From: RHKX01 sp963839535
GTDB taxonomy: Bacteria; Actinomycetota; Thermoleophilia; Solirubrobacterales; 70-9
NCBI GenBank assembly: GCA_963839535.1
Contig: CAWIVF010000006.1
Location: 372,001 to 436,000 of the forward strand
Length of the DNA: 64,000 nucleotides
Direction of reading: 5' to 3'
Numbering within the stretch: position 1 is the stretch's first letter; each line of letters opens with the position of its first letter. Position numbers and translations under genes: made by a program. The notes below the pieces were generated by a model that saw only the letters and a program-made list of their open reading frames with translations, had not been told where the DNA came from and made no database searches. Below are positions 26,525-34,312 of the stretch, in pieces.

Positions 26525-27755
26525 ATGGCAGGCGCGAGGAAGGCTTGGAAGGTTTGGACGGCCGCCGTGGCCGCCGTGGCGATCGCCCTCGCCGCCGCCT
26601 CCCTGACGACGGGCGCGAGCAGCCGATCGGCATGGACCGGCGAGGCGAGGCGAGCGCGCGGCTGAGCATCGGCGACGGCCAGGGTGGATTCACCAGCCGG
26701 CGTCGGTCGCGAGCTTCAACGCGCCCGTCTACGTGACCGGGCCGAAGGGCGCGAACGGACTGCTCTTCGTGGTCGAGCAGCCGGGCGTGATCCGCGTCGT
26801 GCGTGACGGCAAGAAGCTCGATCGCCCCTTCCTCGACATCCGCGAGATCGTCGAGTCGGGCGGCGAGCGCGGGCTGCTGTCGGCCGCGTTCTCACCGAAG
26901 TACGGCCGCAACGGGCTGTTCTACGTCTACTTCACCGACGGCGAGGGCGACATCGTCATCCGCGAGTACCGGCGCGCGAAGGGCACCCAGACCCGCGCCC
27001 GGGAATCCAGCGGGCGGACGGTGATCCAGGTGCCTCACCGCGACTTCTCCAACCACAACGGCGGGCAGGTCGAGTTCGGGCCGGACGGGTTCCTCTACTT
27101 CGGCACCGGCGACGGGGGCGCCGGCGGCGACCCGCCCGAGAACGCCCAGAACAGGGACAGCCTGCTCGGCAAGCTGATCCGGATCAATCCCCGGCGCAAT
27201 GGCAAGCGGCCCTACACCGTGCCGAAGAGCAACCCGTTCAACGGCGAGAACGGCCGACGCGAGATCTACTCGCTCGGCCTGCGCAACCCCTACCGCTTCT
27301 CGTTCGACCGCAAGCGCCTCGTGATCGGCGACGTCGGCCAGGATCTCTGGGAGGAGGTCGACTACGAGACGCTCGACAGCGCCCGCGGCGCCAACTTCGG
27401 GTGGGACGCCTTCGAGGGCACCCACCGCTACTCCCCCGATGGCAGCCCTCCCCCGGCCAATCCGGTCCCGCCGATCTTCGAGTACAGCCACGCGAGCGGC
27501 GGCTGCACCGTCATCGGCGGCTACGTCTCCCGCGACAAGCGCATCCCCTCGCTCTTCGGGCGCTACCTCTACAGCGACCTCTGCGATGGGCAGGTCCGCT
27601 CGTTCGTTCCCCGCCTCGACGGGGCCAGGGGCGACCGCAACACGGGCCTGCCGAACCAGGGCGGGATCTCCAGCTTCGGCCGGGACACCCGCGGCCGCCT
27701 CTACATCACCAACCTGGCGACGAACAAGCTCTACGCGATCCGCCCCAAGAAGTAG
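26525..27755 (+). CDS. PQQ-type glucose/sorbosone dehydrogenase, secreted, copy 2 (frame breaks at 5' end)
   Basis: A second GSDH propeller, clearly related to copy 1: LLFVVEQPGVIRVVRDGKKL, SNHNGGQVEFGPDGFLYFGT, YSLGLRNPYRFSFDRKRLVI and RGANFGWDAFEGTHRYS, ending LYAIRPKK. The start is ATG 26525, 7 bp after TACCCT, with a Sec signal (KVWTAAVAAVAIALAAASL). Two breaks near 26650 and 26695 separate the signal from the propeller (PASVASFNAPVYVTGPKG). The signal has no lipobox, so this copy is probably released while copy 1 is tethered. A family A element follows the stop. Confidence 0.82.
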
Positions 27756-27760
27756 CGGCC

Positions 27761-27862
27761 CTGACGAGGCGGGGAGCCGCCAGATCAAGGAAGAGTCCGC
27801 CGACGCTGCCTTCGGCAGCGAGGCGGGCTCTGACGTTGAGCTGGCGGCTCCCCGCCCGTCAG
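27761..27862. repeat. Convergent-junction element, family A, copy 1
   Basis: A 102-bp foldable element. CTGACG (27761-27766) pairs with CGTCAG (27857-27862); 27768-27783 pairs perfectly with 27841-27856 (16 bp). Inside, AGAGTCCGCC pairs with GGCGGGCTCT, and CGCTGCC/GGCAGCG forms the apical stem with TTC loop. Positions 27761-27795 match 28895-28929 with one mismatch, and that mismatch is compensated on the opposite strand. It starts 5 bp after the dehydrogenase stop and ends inside the stop codon of the minus-strand gene. Confidence 0.8.
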
Positions 27863-28059
27863 AGGCGCTTGTAGCCCGCGAAGGGCTCGCCGCCTTCGCG
27901 GATCACGTCGGCGAGGCTGAACGCGTGATCGCGGTCGCCCTCGACGCGCGCCGGGGTGGCCTCCCCCTGGGGGACGAGGCGGGTGCCGTCGGCGAGCTCG
28001 AAAGCCTGCTGATGGAGCTGGTTCTCGCTCTGTTCCCTTGTGTTCGAACGTGTCTGCAT
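27859..28059 (-). CDS. Small hypothetical protein (66 aa)
   Basis: A polar 66-residue protein starting MQTRSNTREQSENQLHQQAF and ending IREGGEPFAGYKRL. There is no membrane segment, cysteine or recognised motif. GGGAG precedes ATG 28059. Its stop codon is formed by the CGTCAG terminal repeat of the family A element. It is divergent from the micro-ORF gene pair, with palindromes in the 160-bp gap. Short, so moderate confidence that it is translated. Confidence 0.5.
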   Translation of the reverse strand: MQTRSNTREQSENQLHQQAFELADGTRLVPQGEATPARVEGDRDHAFSLADVIREGGEPFAGYKRL

Positions 28060-28073
28060 CTGCTCCCTACATT

Positions 28074-28091
28074 AGCGGACGCTCATCCGCT
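28074..28091. promoter_or_regulatory. 6-6-6 inverted repeat in divergent gap
   Basis: AGCGGA and TCCGCT flank CGCTCA, 15 bp upstream of the 66-residue gene. Operator or coincidence; a TTGCAA hexamer follows at 28094-28099. Confidence 0.25.
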
Positions 28092-28162
28092 CTTTGCAAG
28101 GAAATCGTCGAAATCTGGACGCGAATCCCACCGATGGCTTAGGAACGCCATTTCTGGCATCG

Positions 28163-28184
28163 GCTTGCAATCAATGTTGCAAGC
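28163..28184. promoter_or_regulatory. Palindromic operator candidate with two TTGCAA sites
   Basis: GCTTGCAA (28163-28170) and TTGCAAGC (28177-28184) are perfect inverted repeats around TCAATG. It ends 24 bp before the TAGGGT -10 of the plus-strand unit, so it covers its -35 region. The surrounding 100 bp are clearly more AT-rich than the average of the window. Confidence 0.5.
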
Positions 28185-28208
28185 GAATGTGAGGAAACGG
28201 GCCGCCAG

Positions 28209-28214
28209 TAGGGT
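28209..28214 (+). promoter_or_regulatory. -10 element TAGGGT
   Basis: TAGGGT is followed after 7 bp by ATG 28222, the spacing seen at several other starts in this window, so the transcript probably begins at that ATG. Confidence 0.45.
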
Positions 28215-28221
28215 CCGAGCC

Positions 28222-28254
28222 ATGCCTTCGGACCGAAACGAGCTGCGCGCATGA
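28222..28254 (+). CDS. Leaderless 10-codon ORF coupled to the next gene
   Basis: ATG 28222 to TGA 28252 encodes MPSDRNELRA. The stop overlaps the ATG of the 44-residue membrane protein (GCATGA). The next gene has no ribosome-binding site of its own, so ribosomes that load on the leaderless 5' end could reach it only by termination-reinitiation. The peptide has no obvious function. This is inference from signals and spacing. Confidence 0.4.
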   Translation: MPSDRNELRA

Positions 28255-28385
28255 GCCGAGGGGGGATGGTTGCGCTCGGGGTGGCGATCCTGCTGGTCGC
28301 CGTGCTGGCGGGCACCTTCATCCACCCGCTGCTGTTCCTGATCGGCGTCTCGGTGCTGTTCGTCGCCGCCTTCGGCGGCTGGTAG
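28251..28385 (+). CDS. Micro membrane protein (44 aa)
   Basis: ATG 28251 to TAG 28383 encodes 44 residues: MSRGGMVALGVAILLVAVLA, then GTFIHPLLFLIGVSVLFVAA and FGGW. Two short hydrophobic helices are separated by a turn with His-Pro. It resembles small hydrophobic actinobacterial proteins but I cannot name a family. Its start overlaps the stop of the preceding 10-codon ORF. Confidence 0.5.
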   Translation: MSRGGMVALGVAILLVAVLAGTFIHPLLFLIGVSVLFVAAFGGW

Positions 28386-28451
28386 CACCGGGGCTCAGGG
28401 AGCGCGCGGTCGTAACCGCCCCACATAACGCTCCGCGATACTGCCCCGGCA

Positions 28452-28898
28452 ATGTCGCGGGAGAACGTCGAGATCGTCCGTCAGCTCCTCCCCGGCCCCG
28501 AGGTCGACTTCATGGACCTGTTCACCCGGGACGCCGACGAGGCCGAGATCGACGCCGCGATCGAGGCTGCAGCTCCGGCCTTCACCGATGACTTCGTCTG
28601 CATCTTCCACGCGCTCTCGGGGGAGCCTCGACCCGGCGTGCGCGGGCTGCGGGAGAACTGGCTGGATTGGCTCGCTCCGTGGGAGAGCTATCGCGCCGAG
28701 ATCCAGGAGCTGATCGACGCCGGAGACAAGGTCGTCGTCCTCGTCCGCGATTTCGGGCGCCGCCCGGGAATCGAGGGGGAGGTCGAGCTTCACGGAACCA
28801 CCGTCTGGACCCTGCGGGACGGCAGGATCGCGCGCGCGGAGTTCTTCGCCACCGATCGCGAAGCCGCCTTCAGGGCCGCCGGGCTCCCGACTTCCTGA
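28452..28898 (+). CDS. SnoaL/NTF2-like protein
   Basis: A 148-residue cone-shaped alpha+beta barrel protein. MSRENVEIVRQLL opens like many SnoaL-like proteins, PGVRGLRENWLDWLAPWESY is the central conserved segment and VELHGTTVWTLRDGRIARAE the last strands. Family members are ketosteroid-isomerase-like enzymes or ligand-binding proteins; the catalytic residues are not decisive here. GATACT 9 bp upstream suggests leaderless start. The TGA stop is part of the CTGACG end of family A copy 2. Confidence 0.75.
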   Translation: MSRENVEIVRQLLPGPEVDFMDLFTRDADEAEIDAAIEAAAPAFTDDFVCIFHALSGEPRPGVRGLRENWLDWLAPWESYRAEIQELIDAGDKVVVLVRDFGRRPGIEGEVELHGTTVWTLRDGRIARAEFFATDREAAFRAAGLPTS

Positions 28899-28997
28899 CG
28901 AGGCCGGGAGCCGCCAGATCAAGGAAGAGGTGGCCGCTGTGGCCGCCAGGCCATGAGGCCGCCGATGACGCCGAGCTGGCGCCTCCCGGCCCGTCAG
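28895..28997. repeat. Convergent-junction element, family A, copy 2
   Basis: A 103-bp element. CTGACG (28895-28900) pairs with CGTCAG (28992-28997), and 28902-28917 pairs with 28976-28991 with one mismatch. The 24 bases 28906-28929 are identical to 27772-27795 in copy 1. The left-arm base that differs (C28905 against G27771) is matched by G28988 against C27853, a compensatory change. The inner part differs from copy 1 but keeps TGACG-NN-GAGCTGGCG. The stop codon of the SnoaL gene is inside the left end, and the ferritin-like gene stops 5 bp past the right end. Confidence 0.8.
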
Positions 28998-29001
28998 GCC
29001 G

Positions 29002-29511
29002 TCAGGCGCGGCCTTCCGCCTCGTACTCGCGGAGGAATCCCTCGAACTGGCGCATGTGGCCCTGCTCGTCGCGCAGGATCGCGATGACCATGTCCTCGGT
29101 GACCGGGTCGACGTCGCCGGCGAACTCGATGATCTCGTTGTAGAACGCGATCGCGCCGCTCTCGGCCTCGATCACGCCGCGGATCACGTGCGGGATGTCG
29201 GTCTGGTGCTCGGGCGGCTGCAGGTAGTCCTGCTCGGCGGCGAACTCCTTCGAGCCGGGGACGACGCCGTAGAGCTCCTTGATCCGGGCGGCGAACTGCT
29301 GCGCGTGGGCGAGCTCCTCGGCGATGTCGGTCTGCAGCGACTCCTTGATCTCCATCGCGCGGACGCCGTCGGGATTCGTGGAGTTGGTGACGTAGCTCAT
29401 CACCGTCTCGATCTCCATCCAGTAGGCCTTCTCGAGCATCTTGACGAGCTTCTCGCGATCGTCCTTGTTCTCCTCGGCCAGAATGTCCTTCGAGCCACGG
29501 TCTCCACTCAT
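29002..29511 (-). CDS. Ferritin-like (rubrerythrin/DUF-type) four-helix protein
   Basis: A 169-residue ferritin-like protein. Metal-ligand patterns are spread over four helices: AYWMEIETVMSYVTNST, IAEELAHAQQFAARIKELYG, IEAESGAIAFYNEIIEFAG and ILRDEQGHMRQFEGFLREYE. EEXXH-like pairs (EELAH, DEQGH) indicate a di-iron centre. Possible roles are iron storage or oxidative-stress protection. ATG 29511 follows GGAGGAA; an upstream ATG at 29556 lacks an SD. Confidence 0.85.
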   Translation of the reverse strand: MSGDRGSKDILAEENKDDREKLVKMLEKAYWMEIETVMSYVTNSTNPDGVRAMEIKESLQTDIAEELAHAQQFAARIKELYGVVPGSKEFAAEQDYLQPPEHQTDIPHVIRGVIEAESGAIAFYNEIIEFAGDVDPVTEDMVIAILRDEQGHMRQFEGFLREYEAEGRA

Positions 29512-29577
29512 CGATTCCTCCAGGTTCGCCGTTTCCGGGCGAAATGCCATCGGCACCGCCCGCTACAAAGCTTGTTC

Positions 29578-30459
29578 ATGCAACCTACCCGCAGCCCCGC
29601 GGGGCTAACCCTGCAGGAGCGCCGGGTCGAGCTCGGCGGGATCGAGACGAGGGCCCTGGATCTCGAGGGCGCCGGCCCGCCGCTGCTGCTCCTGCACGGC
29701 TACGCCGACAGCGCCGACACCTGGCGACCCCTGATGCAGCGCCTCGCCGGGCAGGAGCGGGCCGCCACGGCCATCGACCTGACCGGATTCGGCACCTGCT
29801 CCGACCTCGACATGGGCGCGCCGCTGCTCCCGCAGTGGGACGGCATGGTCGCGGCAGCGATCGAGGATCTCAGCGAGCGGCACGGGGGCAGCGAGGTCTA
29901 CGTCGTCGGCAACTCGCTCGGCGGGTGCCTCTCCCTCCGCGCCGCGCAGGATCCGGAGCTGCCGATCGGAGGCATCGTCCCGATCGCCCCCGCGGGCCTG
30001 CACATGGCGCGCTGGTTCCCGGTGATCGAGAGCGAGCGGCTGATCCGCCTGCTGCGCCTCTCGCCGTTCCCGGTTCCGGAGGCGGTGGTGCGCGAGATCG
30101 TCAGCCGCGTCTACCGGACCCTCGCCTTCAACGACCCCCGGGGGGCGGACCCCGACGTGGTCAGCTCGTTCTCGCGCCACATCGGCACGATCGAGCGCAG
30201 CATGGCGGTGCTCGACGTCGGCCGGCGCCTGCTGCCCGAGCTCGAGGATCCCTTCGACCTGAAGCTGATCGACTGCCCGCTGCTGCTGGTCTGGGGCGAG
30301 CGGGACAAGATGGTCTACACCGCCGGCGCCGAGCGGGTCCTGCGCACCGTCGACTACTCCGACATCGAGGTCATCCCCGACTGCGGGCACTGCCCCCAGG
30401 TCGAGGTGCCCGACCGGCTGGCCGAGCTGCTCGAGGCCTTCCCCGAGAGCCTGGAGTAG
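29578..30459 (+). CDS. Alpha/beta hydrolase
   Basis: A 293-residue alpha/beta-hydrolase. LLLLHGYADSADTWRPLMQR holds the oxyanion HG motif, VVGNSLGGCLSLRAA the nucleophile elbow (GNSLGG), and DCPLLLVWGERDKMV the Asp loop; IPDCGHCPQVEVPDRLAE supplies the histidine. A lid region with LIRLLRLSPFPVPEAVVREI suggests lipid or ester substrates. ATG 29578 lies 8 bp after TACAAA without an SD. The stop directly abuts the stop of metH on the other strand. Confidence 0.88.
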   Translation: MQPTRSPAGLTLQERRVELGGIETRALDLEGAGPPLLLLHGYADSADTWRPLMQRLAGQERAATAIDLTGFGTCSDLDMGAPLLPQWDGMVAAAIEDLSERHGGSEVYVVGNSLGGCLSLRAAQDPELPIGGIVPIAPAGLHMARWFPVIESERLIRLLRLSPFPVPEAVVREIVSRVYRTLAFNDPRGADPDVVSSFSRHIGTIERSMAVLDVGRRLLPELEDPFDLKLIDCPLLLVWGERDKMVYTAGAERVLRTVDYSDIEVIPDCGHCPQVEVPDRLAELLEAFPESLE

Positions 30460-33400
30460 CTAGGCGGGCGAGGGGTCGGTCGCCGGCTGATCGACCTCGG
30501 CCTCGATCGTGCCGTCGTCGCCCAGGTCGACCTCAGGGGGCAGCTCTCCCCCGCGCTCGGTCCCGGCGATCAGCTCGTCCGGCTTCGGCTCGGCCGGGAC
30601 GAATCCCGACTTCATCCCGAAGTAGACGGCCTGCGGGTGGTGGGCGATGATCGCCACCGTCGACTGCTCGGGCTCCACGGCCCAGCCGGTCGAGAGGTTC
30701 ATGCCGATCTCCTCGAGCTCGAGCAGTCGCCAGACCTTCTCGTGCTCGGACTGGTCCGGGCAGGCCGGGTAGCCCCAGGAGTAGCGCCGCCCCTGGCCGG
30801 CCTCGATGCCGAGCTCGCGGCGCGCCTCGGCGTGCAGCCACTCGGCCAGTCCCTCGGCGGCCTGCACCCCGAGGCCGTGGACGAACAGCTGCTCGGCGAA
30901 CTCGCCCTCCTGCTCGAGCCGCTCGATGGTCTTCGTGACCTCGTCGCCGACGGTCACCCCCTGGAGGACGACTACGTCGCGCTCACCGGAGTCGATCGGG
31001 CGGAAGAAGTCAGTGAGGCAGATGCGGTCGTGCTTGGGCTGGCGCGGGAAGACGAGCCGCTCGCGCTCGCGGTCGTGGTCCTCGGGATCGAAGACGACCA
31101 GCTCGTTGCCGTCGGCGTTGCAGGGGAAGAAGCCGATCCGCGCCCGCGGGTTCAGGTAGGTCTGCTCACGCCACATCCGCTCGAGCTTCGGCGCGAACCC
31201 CTCGTCCTCGCCGTCGCCCTCGACGATCTTCCGCCAGGCCTCGCCCTTGACCCCGCGACCGCCCCAATGGAGCTTGAAGAGGACGTGGCGATCGAGGTAG
31301 GGGAAGACCTCGCCGAGGTCGATCTCGACCTCGCGAACGCCCCACGCCTGCGGGCGCGGGGACCGGCGCATCGGTGCTGACGGCCGAGCGCACCGAGTCG
31401 TCGGTGGTCGGCGGCGAGTCGTCCACCACGACCGGCTTCTCACGGAAGGCCTTCGCCTCGTCGCGGAACTTCTCGATCAGGCCGCTGCGCGCGTCGTCGT
31501 CGACCAGCGCATCCATCGTGTCGAGCCCGGCGAAGGCGTCCTTGCAGTAGAAGACTCCCGGCTCGTAGATCTCGTCCGACTCGCGGCCCTTCGGGTAGAG
31601 CACCCGCCGGCCGAAGTCGCGGTTGATCGCCGCGCCGCCGATCAGGACGGGGAACTCGTGCCCGCGCTCGTGCAGCTCGCCGATGCAGGCGGGCATCTGC
31701 TTCGAGGTCGAGACGAGCAGCGCCGAGAGGCCGATCGCGTCGGCATCGTGCTCGACCGCGGCGTCGATGATCTGCTCGATCGGGACCTGCTTGCCGAGGT
31801 CGACGACCGTGTAGCCGTTGTTGGTCAGGATCGTGTTGACGAGCGACTTGCCGATGTCGTGGACGTCGCCGAAGACGGTCGCGATCACGACCGTGCCCTT
31901 CGTGTGCCCCTCGATCCGGTCGAGGTAGTTCTCGAGCCTGGCGACGGCCTTCTTCATCACCTCCGCCGACTGCAGGACGAACGGCAGGATCAGCTCGCCG
32001 GCGCCGAACTTGTCGCCGACCTCCTTCATCGCCGGCAGCAGGACCTCGTTGAGCGTCGGCACCGCGCCGATCTTCTCGACCGACCGGTCGATCCAATCCT
32101 CCACCCCGTCCTTCTTGCGACGCAGGATGTGGAAGTGGAGAGCCTCCTCGGGCTCCATCCCGGCGGTCGCGTCGGCCGCCGAGACCTGCTCCTCGGGCCC
32201 CTTGCTCTCGAAGTGCGCGATGAACTTCTCGAGCGCGTCCTCGGAGCGGTTGAAGACGAGGTCGTCGGCCAGCTTGCGCTCGACCTCCGAGATCTCCCCG
32301 TAGGGGTTGATGTGGTTCGGGTTGACCATCGCGAGGTCGAGCCCGGCCTCGACGCAGTGGTGGAGGAAGACGGAGTTGAGGACCGCGCGCGCGTTCTGCG
32401 AGATCCCGAACGAGACGTTGGAGACGCCGAGGGAGGTCTTCACGCCCGGGAGCTCCGCCTTGATCCCGCGGATGCCCTCGATCGTCTCGATCGCCGAGGG
32501 ACGCCACTCCTCCTCGCCCGTCGTGAGGGTGAAGGTGAGGCAGTCGAAGATCAGCAGCTCGGGATCGAGCCCGTGCTCGCCACAGGCCAGCTCGTGGATG
32601 CGCTTGGCGATCTCGACCTTGCGCTCGGCCGTCTTCGCCATCCCGACCTCGTCGATCGTGAGCGCGATCAGAGCGGCGCCGTGCTTGCGGGTCAGCGGGA
32701 CGATCCGGTCGAGCTTGTCGCGGCCGGCTTCGAGGTTCGTGGAGTTGACGATCGCGCGGCCCGGGATCCGCTCGAGGGCAGCCTCGATCACGGCCGGCTC
32801 GGTCGAGTCGACCTGCACGGGCGCGGGCTGCGTCAGCGAGATCCGGCTGACCGTCTCCCCCATCTGCACGTCCTCGTCCTCGCGCTCGGTGAGCGCGACG
32901 CAGACGTCGAGCACGTGGGCGCCGCCCTCGACCTGGTCCTCGGCGACCTGCACGAGGCCGTCGTAGTCGTCGGCGAGGAGCATCTCCTTCGCCTTGCGCG
33001 ACCCCTGCGAGTTGACGCGCTCGCCGACGATCGTCGGGCGCGGCTCCTGAACCAGGTCGACGGCGGTCATCATGCTCGCCATCCGCGGCGGGCCGGGCTC
33101 GGGCCGCTCACCGGGCACGTGGCCGGAGACCCGCTCGGCGAGCGCGGCGATGTGGTCGGGGGTGGTGCCGCAGCAGCCGCCGACGATGCTGACGCCGTGG
33201 CGCTCGACGAACTCGCCGAGAGCCTTCGCGATCTGCTCGGGGGACTCCGGGAAGATCGTCTCGCCGTCGGGTCCCTGCAGCGGCAGCCCGGCGTTCGGGA
33301 TGCAGTGCACGGGCACCGGCGAGTTCTCGCCGAGGTAGCGGATCGCGTCCCGCATGTCCTCGGGCCCGGTCGAGCAGTTGAGGCCGACGATGTCGACGTC

Positions 33401-34055
33401 GAGGCCGGTCAGGATCGCGAGCACGGCCTCGATGTCGGTGCCGAGGAGCATCTTGCCGCCGTTCGGGAGCAGCGAGACGGATACCTGGATCGGCACCTCG
33501 CGGCCGACCCGCTTGAACGACTCACGGGTGCCGGCGATCGCGGCCTTGACCTCGAGGATGTCCTGGGCCGTCTCGATGATGATCAGGTCGGCGCCGCCCT
33601 CGATCAGCGCGCCGGCCTGCTCGTCGAAGACCTCCGCGAGCTGCGCGAACGAGATGTTCCCGAGCGTCGGGTCGTCGCTCGCCGGCAGGAACCCGGTCGG
33701 CCCGATCGAGCCGGCGACGAAGCGGTCCGGCCCGGCGGCGGCGCGGGCGATCTCCGCGGCGCGGCGGTTGACCTCGACCGTGTGCTCGCCGAGCCCCCAC
33801 TCCTCGAGCTTCAGCCGCGAGCCCTGGAAGGAGTCGGTCTCCAGCACCTCGGCGCCCGGCCTCGAGCATCGCGGCGTGAACGCCCTCGATCACGTCGGGG
33901 CGGTGGAGGACGAGGGCCTCGTGGCACTTGCCCTTGAGCCCGCCGTAGTCCTCGGAGGAGAGGTCGTAGCGCTCGAGGGTCGCGCCCATGCCGCCGTCGT
34001 AGACGACCACGCGCTCGCGTGCCGCGGCGAGGATGTCGCGCTCAGGTTTGCTCAT
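30460..34055 (-). CDS. metH: Cobalamin-dependent methionine synthase, two frame breaks
   Basis: About 1198 residues with all four modules. Homocysteine domain (VVVYDGGMGATLERY; zinc ligands in LNCSTGPED and GGCCGTTPDH), folate domain (TIVGERVNSQGSRKAKEM), B12 domain with axial His motif VFGDVHDIGKSLV, and the AdoMet reactivation domain (YSWGYPACPDQSEHEKVWRL). The frame breaks near 33850 (AAMLEAG to AEVLETDSFQGSRL) and near 31370, each one base. It makes methionine from homocysteine and methyltetrahydrofolate. The SAM riboswitch upstream on the same strand should shut it off when SAM is high. Confidence 0.95.
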
Positions 34056-34071
34056 CAGGGTCGGATTGCCT

Positions 34072-34172
34072 CCATCGGCTGCCGGCTGTCGCACCGTGCG
34101 CGGCTCGGAAGCTCTGCCGGTTGCGGCGGCGTCGTAGGTCCGGGTCCCTCAGCCGCTCTGGATGGTCAGGAA
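34072..34172 (-). promoter_or_regulatory. SAM riboswitch (S-box-like) of metH
   Basis: Reading the minus strand: CCATCCAGAGCGGC, then TGAGGGACCCGG, CTACGACGCCG and CCGCAACCGG match the S-box core with kink-turn (AGAG..GG..GAGGGA..GA.GCC..GCAACC), followed by GGTGCGACAGCC. The closing helix can be CCATC with GATGG. GGAGG overlaps the last bases of GATGG and is the best ribosome-binding site for metH. TATGAT (34179-34174) is the likely -10. The P4 arm of standard S-boxes is not evident, so this may be a shortened variant. Confidence 0.75.
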
Positions 34173-34199
34173 AATCATACCGGGGGAATGCTCCGCTTC

Positions 34200-34300
34200 C
34201 CGGGCAGACCGGATGCGAAGCGGAGGGTCCTGGGCCGAAAACCTCCCTACTTGCCGCCGAGGCGACCCTCCACCCGGGCAGACCGGACGCGAAGCGGAGG
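34200..34300. repeat. 27-bp direct repeat between two minus-strand genes
   Basis: 34200-34226 and 34274-34300 are the same 27-mer with one difference (core CCGGGCAGACCGGA and GCGAAGCGGAGG). The first copy forms an inverted repeat with CTCCGCTTC just before it; the second pairs CCGGGCAG with CTGCCCGG at 34303-34310. It lies between the stop of the glycosyltransferase fusion and the promoter of the metH leader, so terminator use is likely. Confidence 0.6.
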
Positions 34301-34312
34301 ATCTGCCCGGAG

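Noticed and set aside
5467..34299. 16-bp inverted match between 5467-5482 and 34284-34299 as proof of a third repeat family
   Set aside because: A single 16-mer match within 64 kb of GC-rich DNA is near chance level; only the local 27-bp direct repeat is well supported.
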